The notes beneath the pieces are model-generated. The model was not told where the DNA came from and searched no databases. It saw only the letters and a list, made by a program, of their open reading frames with translations. This document shows, piece after piece, positions 14,420 to 22,837 of a stretch of DNA of 22,837 nt. This DNA comes from Planctomycetaceae bacterium (GTDB taxonomy: Bacteria; Planctomycetota; Planctomycetia; Planctomycetales; Planctomycetaceae). The DNA lies in the NCBI GenBank assembly GCA_020426085.1, contig JAGQQP010000010.1:1-22837 (forward strand). Reading direction: 5' to 3'. A program made the position numbers and the translations under genes. Each line of letters begins with the position of its first letter. Within the stretch, counting starts at the first letter, position 1.

Positions 14420-15400
14420 TTACGCGGCTTCACCCAGCAATCGCTGCCAAAGTCGCGGAAAGTAAGACTCTTGTTTGTGTTGTTGTTCGGTAGTCTGGTG
14501 TCGTTTCAGCAGGTCATGTGCCAGACGGAAAATGGATTCCGCAGCAGGGCAATGCGGGTGGCTTAATACAAAAGGCTCCCGATCATAAACTGACTGAACG
14601 ACATGCATATCGTGGGGGATCTGCCCGGCTTGAGTTAATCCGGTGTGTAAAAACAGCTCCGTTGTTTTCTTGAGTTGCTGGAAGACCTTTTCTGACTGAT
14701 CATCCGAAGTACACTGATTGATCAGCGTCTGAATTTCCAGCGATTGAATCGTTGAAAGTGATTTGATTGTCGCATAGGCATCAGCAATCGCCGTCGGTTC
14801 GGGTGTGGTTACGACCAGGACATCGTCAGCGGTCGTCACGAATTGCCGGATACTACGATGGATGCCTGTCCCATTATCAAGAATCAGATAATCATGTGTG
14901 GCTTCCAGTTCCTGCATCTGTCCCAGTACATCCTTACGAACTGCTTCCGAACAGTCTGCCAGGTCCGTCAGTCCACTGGCGCCGGTGACAACATTGACAC
15001 CCAGCGGACCTTCCAGTTGAATTTCTTTTAAAGAGCGGGCACCACTGACGACATGCGACAGATTCCAGTAACCATTCAGTCGACACAATAAATCGATATT
15101 GCCCAGCGCCAGATTGACATCAATCAGACAGACCGAAGCCCCGGATTGCGCCAGTGCCAAGGCCAGATTGAGTGACAATACTGACTTGCCGACGCCCCCT
15201 TTTCCACTGCAGACAGCCAGTGTTCTGCAATGAGAGGTTTGACGCTTCTCAATGATACCAGGTCGTCTCTGTTGCATCAGCCCGCGCAGAACCTTGGCCT
15301 GATCCCCCCGCGAAGACACAGTCGACTGTGCTTCGGGTGAATTGACAGGAGGAACTGTTTCCACCTGCTTCAGGTTCCATTCATTGACGGCTGGAGCCAT
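14420..15400 (-). CDS. flhG: FlhG/YlxH-type MinD-like ATPase, flagellar number regulator
   Basis: This 326-aa protein has an N-terminal extension of about 55 residues, then a MinD/ParA-type ATPase. The deviant Walker A motif is CSGKGGVGKS (64-73). Switch I reads IDVNLALGNIDLL (about 93-105), where most MinD/FlhG proteins have DxD and this one has D-V-N. Walker B is LILDNGTGI. FlhG works with the GTPase FlhF to set the number and place of flagella; it stimulates FlhF and is membrane-associated when ATP-bound. Residues 28-52 (SSRGDQAKVLRGLMQQRRPG region) resemble the FlhF-activating DQAxxLR helix of FlhG N-termini. The ATG has AAGGAAG 6 bases upstream, and flhF lies 87 bases before it on the same strand. 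The Asn in switch I may lower ATP hydrolysis. Confidence 0.92.
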   Translation of the reverse strand: MAPAVNEWNLKQVETVPPVNSPEAQSTVSSRGDQAKVLRGLMQQRRPGIIEKRQTSHCRTLAVCSGKGGVGKSVLSLNLALALAQSGASVCLIDVNLALGNIDLLCRLNGYWNLSHVVSGARSLKEIQLEGPLGVNVVTGASGLTDLADCSEAVRKDVLGQMQELEATHDYLILDNGTGIHRSIRQFVTTADDVLVVTTPEPTAIADAYATIKSLSTIQSLEIQTLINQCTSDDQSEKVFQQLKKTTELFLHTGLTQAGQIPHDMHVVQSVYDREPFVLSHPHCPAAESIFRLAHDLLKRHQTTEQQHKQESYFPRLWQRLLGEAA

Positions 15401-15487
15401 CGCAACTTCCTTTTATCTGAATCTCGTTTGTGACGATTTGATCTACGCAATTATGTAATGTTAGAACGAATGATGTAATACGACTTT

Positions 15488-16828
15488 TTAACGCATCTGA
15501 TCCTCGCCAAGAATCAGACGCGCCATACGAGCAGCATTGGCTGGCTCGATATCATCGGGAACATCCTGACCGGTTGTGAGATATCGTACTGGCAGTTTGA
15601 CATTCTGGCTGAGAGTCAACAGACTGCCCATCACAGGAGCTTCATCCAGTTTGGTCAGAATCAGGGAGGTCGGACGCGCAACCTGGAATCGCTGGGCAAT
15701 CGCTTCGAGTGTTTTGACGCTGGAAGTCATGCTCATGACCAGAGAGACTTCATCGATGGGCACTTCACGGAACAGGCTTTCGAGTTCCTGAATTTTGAGA
15801 TCGTCACTGGGACTGCGACCGGCGGTATCGATCAGCACCAGATCCAACCCGACCATCTCATCAAGTGCCTGCTGCATTTCTTTAGGCGTGCTGACGACCT
15901 TCATGGGAAGATCGATAATTTCCGCATAGGTCCGCAACTGCTCAACGGCGGCAATCCGATATGTGTCGACGGTCACCAGGCCCATTTTAATATTATCACG
16001 CAGGCGAAAATTGGCAGCCAGCTTGGCTATGGTTGTTGTTTTGCCCACTCCGGTCGGCCCTACCAGTGCAACCACTTTCCTTTGTCCGGGAACAGGACGA
16101 ATTGGCGGGGAACAGTCTAATTGAGATTCAATCAATGCGGCGAGGAGGGACTTACTGGCAGCGGAATCTTTCAGCTGTTCGGGACTTGCATGCTCTTTCA
16201 GCCGGGCAATCAGATCGTGGGCAATGCTTTCGTCCACTTCCGCATCGATCAGATCAGTATAGATATGAAACAGTTCAGAAGGCACTTCAGTCGATCGATG
16301 AGAACGGGTACGTCGATCCAGAGACTCCAGCATCTCCTGAATCGCATTCAGTTTCTCGGCAAACTCTTCTGTCGGATCAAACTGTTTCTGGGTTGTTTTT
16401 ACTTCACGAGGTGCCGCTTCTTCGAAACGTTGACGGAACCGCGGTTGCTCCGGCGGTTGGGAATACGTTGATTCGCGACGGGGTACTGTTTCACGTCGAA
16501 CGGGGGTTCTTTCCTGCTGTCCTGCCATTGATTGCGAGGCTGGTTGTCGGTGACGATTGTCTGGCTGCAGATTGGAAGCCCGGTGTCTTAAAACGGAGCT
16601 GGCACTGGAAGCACGATTCGTTTTCTGTAATGCGGCCGGCGTTTGTGTTTCGATTCCCAGTCCCGCTGTGATCTCATAGGCTTCCTGAGTTCTCGACCAG
16701 GGCAACAGGCTTTTACGACCCGGAATCTGTCGCGTCTGCAGGATGACGGCTTCACTGCCCATCTCCTCCCGCACCAGCGTCAGAGCTTCCTGCATCGAGG
16801 CTGCTTTAAATGTTCGAACATCTGACAT
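15488..16828 (-). CDS. flhF: FlhF, SRP-type GTPase for flagellar placement
   Basis: This 446-aa protein has the three-part FlhF layout. A short N-terminal B domain (1-58) begins VRTFKAASMQEALTLVREEMG. A long Gln/Arg/Pro/Ser-rich disordered linker (about 62-150) follows. The N and G domains carry GPTGVGKT (257-264), TVDTYRIAAVEQLR (286-299), DTAGR (334-338) and TKLDE (392-396). FlhF binds GTP as a dimer and marks the site of flagellar assembly. It sits between flhA and flhG, the conserved order. The ATG is preceded by AGAGGA. All G-motif residues are present, so it should be active. Confidence 0.96.
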   Translation of the reverse strand: MSDVRTFKAASMQEALTLVREEMGSEAVILQTRQIPGRKSLLPWSRTQEAYEITAGLGIETQTPAALQKTNRASSASSVLRHRASNLQPDNRHRQPASQSMAGQQERTPVRRETVPRRESTYSQPPEQPRFRQRFEEAAPREVKTTQKQFDPTEEFAEKLNAIQEMLESLDRRTRSHRSTEVPSELFHIYTDLIDAEVDESIAHDLIARLKEHASPEQLKDSAASKSLLAALIESQLDCSPPIRPVPGQRKVVALVGPTGVGKTTTIAKLAANFRLRDNIKMGLVTVDTYRIAAVEQLRTYAEIIDLPMKVVSTPKEMQQALDEMVGLDLVLIDTAGRSPSDDLKIQELESLFREVPIDEVSLVMSMTSSVKTLEAIAQRFQVARPTSLILTKLDEAPVMGSLLTLSQNVKLPVRYLTTGQDVPDDIEPANAARMARLILGEDQMR

Positions 16829-16904
16829 GATTGATGTTTCCTCTATTGTATTCCGTTGAGATCGTTTTGATTTGTGTTTATTGAATGTTTACCAGGAAAA
16901 CCGT

Positions 16905-19025
16905 TTATGCTGCTCCCGCCGCAACTTCTTTTTTCAACCGACCGGCTGAGATCTGTCCGATCGCTTCGACATCGGTATCACGGGTGATTTCATTGAGACT
17001 CAGTACAATTAACCGGGGAATCATCGGAGACGTAATCTGTTTCAAACCGGCTCTGATCTGGGGATTGCATAATACGATGGGATGCCCGCCTGCTTCGACC
17101 AGAGGTTCGATCTGATCAGCAATCGCCTGCGTGATGATTTCTCCCGTCTGGGGAGCCAGCTTGATGACCAGACCATGTTCGTTGTAATCAATGCCTGACA
17201 TCAGTACGTCTTCCAGTTCCGGATCGAGTGTGACCACTCTTAACAGTCGTTTGCTGTCCCGATACTGTTGGCAGATGGCACGTGCCAGACCGTTACGAAC
17301 ATATTCTGTCAGAAGCATGGGTTCCTTGGTTCGATCCGCATAATCGCCCAGGGACTGCAGAATGGTTTCCAGATCTCGAATCGGCACACGTTCTCGAAGC
17401 AGATTCGAAAGGACATGCTGTACCTGTGAGATCTTCAATACATCAGGGATCAGGTCTTCAACGACTTTGGGAGAAGACTCTTTCAGATTTTCAATCAGGG
17501 CATGCACCTGTTCCCGTGTCAGCAGTTCGCTACTGTGCTCGCGAACCACTTCGGTCAGGTGTGTGATCACGACAGCCGAAGGTTCGACCACGTTAAAGCC
17601 CATCAGTTCCGCACGTTCTTTCTGTCCCAGTTCAATCCACTTGGCGGGACGACCGAATGCGGGTTCTACTGTATCAATACCCGGGATATCGCCATTGGTC
17701 GCTCCCGTGTCGATGGCCAGCAATCCATCGGGATAGATCGCCCCCCAGGCGACGGCCACATCGCGGATTTTAATCTGGTAATCTCGTTGTCCGAGCCGGA
17801 TGTTATCGCGGATACGTACTTTGGGAAGAATAATTCCCAGTTCCTGAGCAATCTTGTGTCGGATGCGAGTCACCCGGTCGAGCAGATCACCGCCTGTCGC
17901 GGGATCAGCCAGTCTCAACAGGCCGACTCCCAGTTCCAGTTCCAGAGGATCGACAAACAGATGGTCTTCCGGTTTGGGTTCAGGCTGGCTTTGTGTCTGC
18001 TGTTGCGTTTCCGCTTTTTGTTTCTTGACCTCGGCAGCCTGCATTCCTTTTCGTCGCAGCATACCAGTGATGGCACAACCAACGGCTAATGCCAGCATCG
18101 GACCAGCAGGCAGACCTGTAAATGCCAGAGCGAACAAAAATGTGGATGCCAGAAACAGGGCTTCAGGATGACCGGAGAACTGCTTCACCACGTCGCCTGG
18201 CAGGTTACTGTCGACCGAAGTTCGCGTGACAATCAGACCGGCAGCCAGTGAAATCAGGAAGCCGGGAACCTGTGTTACCAGACCATCGCCGATCGTTAAT
18301 GTGGTAAATACGGTAGCAGCTTTGGAAAGCTCCATCCCGTGATCGACCATCCCGACATACAGTCCCCCGACAACATTGATCAGGGTGATGATGATACTGG
18401 CGATCGAATCACCGCGGACAAATTTACTGGCACCGTCCATGGAACCGTAGAAATCAGCCTGCTCTGTAATTTCACTGCGACGTGCTTTGGCTTCATCGGA
18501 ACTGATTAAACCGGCATTCAAATCGGCGTCGATCGCCATCTGCTTACCGGGCATACTGTCTAACGCAAAACGGGCAGCGACTTCACTGATACGAGTCGCA
18601 CCTTTTGTGATTACCATAAATTGAATTGTGACCAGGATCACAAAGATGATCAGTCCCACGACCAGCTGACCGCCAGCAACGAACTGACCGAATGCTTCAA
18701 TCACGCCCCCGGCAGCAGCCGTCCCATCGGCGGCACCACGCGTTAAAATCAAACGGGTGGAGGCCACGTTCAGCACCAGTCGTGCCAGGGTTGTACCGAG
18801 CAGAATCGCAGGAAAGACGCTGAATTCCAGCGGACGTTTGACATAAATCGTTGTCATCAAAATCACTACGGAAACAGTGATATTGCAGGACAACAGAAAG
18901 TCCATCACGAACGGAGGCAATGGCGCAATGATTACCAGGACTGAACTCACTATGACTAGTGGGAAAATCAGCCCGGTGTTGCGCAAGATCGATCCGGATA
19001 GACCGGTATTGGACTCCGGTGGCAT
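16905..19025 (-). CDS. flhA: FlhA, flagellar type III export apparatus protein
   Basis: This 706-aa protein is full length for FlhA. The first 325 residues contain about eight membrane helices. The family signature is RISEVAARFALDSMPGKQMA (145-164), continuing to IDADLNAGLISSDEA. A Gln/Lys-rich linker (about 328-352) leads to the cytoplasmic domain that forms the nonameric docking ring for chaperone-substrate complexes. FlhA is the proton-channel and export-gate component of the flagellar secretion system. GGAGG lies 5 bases before the chosen ATG at 19025; an overlapping ATG 4 bases upstream is in another frame. The cluster flhA-flhF-flhG-fliA starts here, and 189 noncoding bases upstream separate it from the DUF1501 gene. 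Confidence 0.97.
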   Translation of the reverse strand: MPPESNTGLSGSILRNTGLIFPLVIVSSVLVIIAPLPPFVMDFLLSCNITVSVVILMTTIYVKRPLEFSVFPAILLGTTLARLVLNVASTRLILTRGAADGTAAAGGVIEAFGQFVAGGQLVVGLIIFVILVTIQFMVITKGATRISEVAARFALDSMPGKQMAIDADLNAGLISSDEAKARRSEITEQADFYGSMDGASKFVRGDSIASIIITLINVVGGLYVGMVDHGMELSKAATVFTTLTIGDGLVTQVPGFLISLAAGLIVTRTSVDSNLPGDVVKQFSGHPEALFLASTFLFALAFTGLPAGPMLALAVGCAITGMLRRKGMQAAEVKKQKAETQQQTQSQPEPKPEDHLFVDPLELELGVGLLRLADPATGGDLLDRVTRIRHKIAQELGIILPKVRIRDNIRLGQRDYQIKIRDVAVAWGAIYPDGLLAIDTGATNGDIPGIDTVEPAFGRPAKWIELGQKERAELMGFNVVEPSAVVITHLTEVVREHSSELLTREQVHALIENLKESSPKVVEDLIPDVLKISQVQHVLSNLLRERVPIRDLETILQSLGDYADRTKEPMLLTEYVRNGLARAICQQYRDSKRLLRVVTLDPELEDVLMSGIDYNEHGLVIKLAPQTGEIITQAIADQIEPLVEAGGHPIVLCNPQIRAGLKQITSPMIPRLIVLSLNEITRDTDVEAIGQISAGRLKKEVAAGAA

Positions 19026-19178
19026 CCATGCCTCCGTGATTACAGGGTAAATGGGAATTAAGACTTAGAAGTGACAGAAAGGTAGTGAAGAGATATGTTA
19101 AGATTTAGAGATGTGTGAGAGAGAGGCGAGTGATAATGGAATCTGCAAAATCTGTCCAGAGGATTTCTTAATATTTCC

Positions 19179-19200
19179 CTCAAGTTTTTTTCAGCTTGAG
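19179..19200. repeat. Short hairpin CTCAAG-N10-CTTGAG after the DUF1501 gene
   Basis: CTCAAG (19179-19184) and CTTGAG (19195-19200) are complementary around a 10-base loop containing a homopolymer (A7 on the - strand). It starts about 15 bases past the DUF1501 stop. The T-run lies in the loop rather than after the stem, so it is at best a weak terminator. Confidence 0.35.
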
Positions 19201-19214
19201 CCGAACCCCTGATT

Positions 19215-20642
19215 TCAGGCCAGCATTTTCTTCACCAGATGCGCTTCTTCAACACCCGTTAAGCGGAAATTGAGACCCTGGTAAAAATAGGAAAGTTCAT
19301 GATGATCGATCCCCAATAGATGCAGGACCGTCGCATGAAAATCACGGACATGAATTGTATCGTTGACTGAGTAATATCCCAGCTCGTCAGTTTCTCCTAT
19401 TGTGACACCCGGTTTGGAACCACCGCCGGCAACCCACATGGTGAATGCATCAATATGATGATCGCGTCCGATGAGATCCCGAGGTTCTCCCTGAGGGGTC
19501 CGACCAAATTCGCCTCCCCAGATCACCAGAGTATCCTCTAACAGACCACGCTGTTTCAGATCTTTCACCAGAGCCGCCGAGGCACGATCGGTCTCCAGGC
19601 AGCGGGCATCTAAAGATTCTTCCAGGTCTGTCCCTTTATTCCCATGATGATCCCAGTCCGTATGATAGAGTTGGACAAACCGGCACCCCTTTTCAATTAA
19701 CCTGCGCGCCAGTAAGCAGTTACGTGCGTAAGAGGGAGTTGCTGGGTCGACGCCGTATAAATCCAGGGTTTCCTTTGTTTCACCGGAGAGATCCATTAAC
19801 TCTGGTGCACTCGACTGCATCCGATAGGCCATTTCGTACGCGGAGATGCGTGTTGAAATCTCGGGATCCCGTGTTTTCTCTAACCGCAGCGAGTTCAACT
19901 GATTGACCGTCTCAATAAACTCCGACTGCCGTTTCGCATCAATTCCCGACGGATTCGACAGGTTGAGAATCGGATCAGCGCCGTTTAAAAAAGGAACTCC
20001 CTGGTAAGTCGTTGGCAGAAAGCCACTACCCCACAACGGCGCCCCACCGCGTGGACCACGGGGACCAGACTGCAGTACCACAAAGCCAGGCAGGTTCTGC
20101 GATTCACTGCCGATCCCATATGTTACCCAGGCTCCCATACTGGGGCGTCCAAACTGTTGGGTTCCGGTATTCATAAACAGTTTGGCGGGACCATGATTGA
20201 ATACATCCGTTTTCATACTCTTCAGAATCGTGATGTCATCCGCGATACTCGCCAGATGCGGCACCACATCGGACAGTTCCGTTCCCGACTCGCCATGTTT
20301 TTTGAATTTGCGTCGTGTCCCCAGCAGCTTCGCATCTTTTTTCAGAAAGGCGAACTGCTTACCTTCGACATACGATTCCGGAATCACCTGTCCTTCCAGT
20401 TCCTGCAGTTTCGGCTTAAAGTCAAACATTTCCAGTTGACTGGGTCCCCCCGCCATGAACATGTAAATGACATTTTTGGCTTTGGGGGGATGGTGAGTTT
20501 TACCGAGAGCAGAAGTGGCTGCCTGGGCCTGCCGTTCCGACTGCATCAGAGTTGCCAGACCAATGGCCCCTGCTCCCACGGCGCAATTTTCAAAAAAATG
20601 GCGTCGTGTCAGATCCTGTAAACCCAATTCGTTGAAACTCAT
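19215..20642 (-). CDS. DUF1501 family protein (sulfatase/phosphatase-superfamily-like), Tat-exported
   Basis: This 475-aa protein belongs to the DUF1501 family, strongly expanded in planctomycetes and distantly like sulfatases/alkaline phosphatases. I chose the ATG at 20642, which has GAGGAGA just upstream, over the longer frame from 20678. The N-terminus has a twin-arginine signal: TRRHFFENCAVGAGAIGLAT (12-31). Family motifs are MFMAGGPSQLEMFD (61-74), HTDWDHHGN (327-335), WGGEFGRTP (375-383) and RDHH (393-396). The His/Asp clusters could bind metal. It lies 60 bases after the stop of the upstream DUF1553 gene on the same strand, the standard planctomycete pair, which is presumed to act at the periplasm or cell surface. 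The actual substrate of DUF1501/DUF1553 pairs is unknown. Confidence 0.94.
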   Translation of the reverse strand: MSFNELGLQDLTRRHFFENCAVGAGAIGLATLMQSERQAQAATSALGKTHHPPKAKNVIYMFMAGGPSQLEMFDFKPKLQELEGQVIPESYVEGKQFAFLKKDAKLLGTRRKFKKHGESGTELSDVVPHLASIADDITILKSMKTDVFNHGPAKLFMNTGTQQFGRPSMGAWVTYGIGSESQNLPGFVVLQSGPRGPRGGAPLWGSGFLPTTYQGVPFLNGADPILNLSNPSGIDAKRQSEFIETVNQLNSLRLEKTRDPEISTRISAYEMAYRMQSSAPELMDLSGETKETLDLYGVDPATPSYARNCLLARRLIEKGCRFVQLYHTDWDHHGNKGTDLEESLDARCLETDRASAALVKDLKQRGLLEDTLVIWGGEFGRTPQGEPRDLIGRDHHIDAFTMWVAGGGSKPGVTIGETDELGYYSVNDTIHVRDFHATVLHLLGIDHHELSYFYQGLNFRLTGVEEAHLVKKMLA

Positions 20643-20702
20643 TTTTCTCTCCTCGAATGTTACTTTCAAATTAGACAAGCAACATTCATCGCGAAGAAGT
20701 TA

Positions 20703-22837
20703 TTATTCCCGCGTAATAAATTCATCCAGATTCATCAGCACACGTGCGACAGCAGTCCAACTGGCTGCTTCCGCGACTTCGATTTCTTTCGGCACGTTGC
20801 TGGTAGCAACCTGCTTTGCCTGGTGGGGCGATTTCTTAAACCACGTTCTCTGTTCATTCAGGTATTGGGTCAATACTTCCAGTTCGTGATCGGAAGGGGT
20901 CCGGGACAGACAGATTTGAAATGCCTGTCGCAATCGCCCCTCGTCATAATCAGGGCCTTCCTGCAGAATTCGCAATGCGAAGCCCTGAATCAACTCAAAT
21001 AGAGACTCATCGTTCGCGAGTGTTAATGCCTGTAACGGTGTATTGGAACGAACGCGGCGGGTACACGTTGTATTACTGTTGGGTGCATCGAAGGTTGGCA
21101 GCATCGGATATGGGCTCGAACGCCAGAAATAGGTATACATGCCCCTGCGAAAACGATCGGCGCCTTTTTCCTCAGGCCAGCTTTTCTTGTTCTGGGTCAG
21201 GACATAAATCCCCTCCGGTTGAGGAGGATACACACTCGGGCCACCGATCTTTCGTGTCAGTAAACCGCTGCTGGCCAGAAACAGATCTCGTATGGACTCC
21301 GCTTCCATGCGAAAACGGTTTTGCCTTGAAAGCAACAGATTGCGGGGGTCCTGCTCCTGATATTCCGGTCTGAAGTCTGAGGCCTGTCGATAGGTCGCAG
21401 AAGTCACAATCAGCTTGTGCAACTGTTTAACATCCCAGTCGAGACGCATGAATTCGGATGACAGCCAGTCTAGCAGTTGGGGATGTGTCGGCAGGGTACC
21501 TTGAGTCCCGAAATCATTTTCCGTCTCTACGATACCTCTGCCGAAAAATCGTTGCCAGTAGCGGTTAACCGTTACTCGCGCAGTCAAAGGCTGTTCCGGA
21601 CTGGTGAGCCAGCGGGCGAAATCCAGGCGCGTTGGCGCTTTCACTTCATCTGGAAAGGGAGGTAATACAGCGGGCACATCCGGGCTGACCCGCGCACCGG
21701 GTGCCAGGAAATTCCCTCGCAGCAGAATAAAGGTCTCACGCGGCTTAGGCAGCTCTTTCATGACCATCGTTGTCACAATGTCTTTTGTCAGACTGGCCTG
21801 CTCTGATTTCAACTTCGTCAGTCGTTGATTGAATTCAGACCATTGAGTATCTGACTTATGAAACGCCTGAGTGATCGTTGTCTTCTGTTTTTCATCCCAT
21901 TTTTCTTCTGGCAGCTTCAAAATGGCAAGCACGGCAGGATCGACATTGAACAATCCTGGATCGACGACTGTCGCAGAGAATCGAAAACGCCCGACATTGT
22001 ATTTCGCGTTGCGTGTCTGTGATAAAGTCACCCGCAATTTCATCGGTTCGGAATGCTGCAACGGTGTTTTCAATGAAAACAGAACCCTGCGATTCACATT
22101 CATATTCCCCTTAGAGACATTGATGGCCCATCCGGTTTTCAGATCTCCGTCGATCAGGTTTTGCGCCGGAAATTTATTCTGCGAATGGTCTGCGGTGGCC
22201 TGAACCAGTTTCACAGGTTCGTAATCCGTCCATTTATCTCCCACTTTTTTTGCTGCTTCGACGATCACTTCGTCCAGCACAAAGTTACCGTTGCCTGCCC
22301 AGCCAGGTCCCTTATTGGGCAGACTGTCATGGGTGAGAACTTCCAGCCTCAGCCCCTTCGTCCCCGCTGGAATATTTTCTGCTTCCACATGATAGACATC
22401 GTTGTCGGGAATTTTTCCGCCGACCAGTAAAGACTGATCGTCCAGGACAGCAATCGTCGCTCCATTTTCCGAAGAGACATCTTGCGCCTTGAGAACAGTC
22501 CACTGTTTTTCGGCGTCTTTCAAGTTCTGCCGGAGGGAAGTTTTCCACGTTTGTAACGCGGGAGCGAGCATCTTTTCCTGCTCTGTCAGTTGTTTCGTAA
22601 TATCTGCTATCTGCTGCTTGAGTTCGTCCTGCCTGGTTTTCTGTTCGTCCGTGGGCAACGCGAGCGTGGGTGGTGCGCTGTTAATATCGGCCGTACTGTT
22701 GAAGATGGCATACAGCTGATAAAAATCGCGCTGTGTCAGTGGATCATACTTATGCTTGTGACACTGCGCACAACCAACGGTCAGCCCCAGAAAAGCGGCT
22801 CCCGTTGTATTCACCCGGTCGACAACCGCTTCCACAC
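20703..22837 (-). CDS. DUF1549/DUF1553 (PSCyt2/PSD1) cytochrome-like protein, 5' truncated
   Basis: The frame is open to the right window edge, so only about 711 C-terminal residues are present. The first visible part is the end of a DUF1549 domain with NTTGAAFLGLTVGCAQCHKH, containing a CxxCH motif that may bind heme covalently. A coiled-coil-like segment (about 62-95) and a beta-rich insert (about 120-270) follow. The DUF1553 (PSD1) domain begins near residue 398 with RLDFARWLTSPEQ and continues with VNRYWQRFFGRGIVET, DFGTQG, LPTHPQLLDWL and RRVRSNTPLQALTLANDE. Full-length members usually carry a signal peptide and a further cytochrome-like PSCyt1 domain at the missing end. It is encoded directly upstream of its usual DUF1501 partner. 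Role unknown; proposed to act in extracytoplasmic polymer breakdown. Confidence 0.93.
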   Translation of the reverse strand, partial: VEAVVDRVNTTGAAFLGLTVGCAQCHKHKYDPLTQRDFYQLYAIFNSTADINSAPPTLALPTDEQKTRQDELKQQIADITKQLTEQEKMLAPALQTWKTSLRQNLKDAEKQWTVLKAQDVSSENGATIAVLDDQSLLVGGKIPDNDVYHVEAENIPAGTKGLRLEVLTHDSLPNKGPGWAGNGNFVLDEVIVEAAKKVGDKWTDYEPVKLVQATADHSQNKFPAQNLIDGDLKTGWAINVSKGNMNVNRRVLFSLKTPLQHSEPMKLRVTLSQTRNAKYNVGRFRFSATVVDPGLFNVDPAVLAILKLPEEKWDEKQKTTITQAFHKSDTQWSEFNQRLTKLKSEQASLTKDIVTTMVMKELPKPRETFILLRGNFLAPGARVSPDVPAVLPPFPDEVKAPTRLDFARWLTSPEQPLTARVTVNRYWQRFFGRGIVETENDFGTQGTLPTHPQLLDWLSSEFMRLDWDVKQLHKLIVTSATYRQASDFRPEYQEQDPRNLLLSRQNRFRMEAESIRDLFLASSGLLTRKIGGPSVYPPQPEGIYVLTQNKKSWPEEKGADRFRRGMYTYFWRSSPYPMLPTFDAPNSNTTCTRRVRSNTPLQALTLANDESLFELIQGFALRILQEGPDYDEGRLRQAFQICLSRTPSDHELEVLTQYLNEQRTWFKKSPHQAKQVATSNVPKEIEVAEAASWTAVARVLMNLDEFITRE

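Noticed and set aside
16033..16671. 212-aa open frame on the + strand opposite flhF
   Set aside because: It is antisense to a clear GTPase gene, with no recognisable domain or ribosome binding site.
19145..19163. Sigma-54-like promoter (CTGGACAGATTTTGCA, - strand) upstream of flhA
   Set aside because: The GG and GC elements are 9 bases apart, whereas sigma-54 promoters need 10 with little tolerance.
20643..20678. 12-residue N-terminal extension of the DUF1501 protein
   Set aside because: The internal ATG at 20642 has a better ribosome binding site and places the twin-arginine motif at the usual distance.
1..22837. CRISPR array, tRNA/rRNA genes, insertion sequence or prophage
   Set aside because: No regularly spaced direct repeats, cloverleaf candidates, transposase or phage genes were seen by reading.

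Overview
The window looks like a chromosomal piece of a flagellated marine-type planctomycete, most like the Gimesia/Planctomyces group. This is an inference from content: a Planctomycetes-Verrucomicrobia-type (PVM) bacterial microcompartment locus, a DUF1553/DUF1501 gene pair (a planctomycete hallmark), a polar-type flagellar cluster, moderate G+C and many weak Shine-Dalgarno sites. No rRNA, tRNA, CRISPR array, insertion sequence or phage gene was seen.

Region 1 (1-7292, + strand) is the distal part of a microcompartment operon. In order it encodes the C-terminal end of acetate kinase, a pentameric EutN/CcmL-type vertex protein, a four-helix membrane protein, a CoA-acylating aldehyde dehydrogenase, a second vertex protein, a 222-aa protein with a degenerate RpiB-like C-terminal half, a third vertex protein, a class II aldolase, an NAD-dependent lactate/malate dehydrogenase-family enzyme and a putative TIM-barrel aldolase-like protein. 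A stem-loop terminator follows. The known logic of PVM organelles is that the aldolase splits fuculose-1-phosphate or rhamnulose-1-phosphate to DHAP and lactaldehyde. Aldehyde dehydrogenase makes the acyl-CoA, a phosphotransacylase makes acyl-phosphate, and acetate kinase recovers ATP. The hexameric shell genes and the phosphotransacylase are not in the window and presumably lie upstream. Aldehyde dehydrogenase, the 222-aa protein and the aldolase share a terminal amphipathic-helix pattern that suggests targeting to the organelle lumen.

Region 2 (7392-12716) holds a YfhO-type membrane protein on the + strand. Converging on it from the - strand are an FHA-domain protein and a MoxR-ATPase/DUF58 pair with translationally coupled ATGA overlap. 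The upstream regions of moxR and of the FHA gene each carry an inverted repeat of the form GTGA-N7-TCAC.

Region 3 (12903-19025, - strand) is a flagellar cluster: flhA, flhF, flhG, a small membrane protein and the sigma-28 factor fliA, ending in a strong terminator. A sequence close to the sigma-28 promoter consensus precedes the small gene and fliA.

Region 4 (19215-22837, - strand) is a Tat-exported DUF1501 protein preceded by a DUF1549/DUF1553 cytochrome-like protein that runs off the right edge.

The most unusual items are the degenerate RpiB-like cargo candidate, the membrane protein embedded in the organelle operon, the TIM-barrel protein with a tethered C-terminal helix, an arginine at the substrate-specificity position of the dehydrogenase, and the regulatory motifs in regions 2 and 3.
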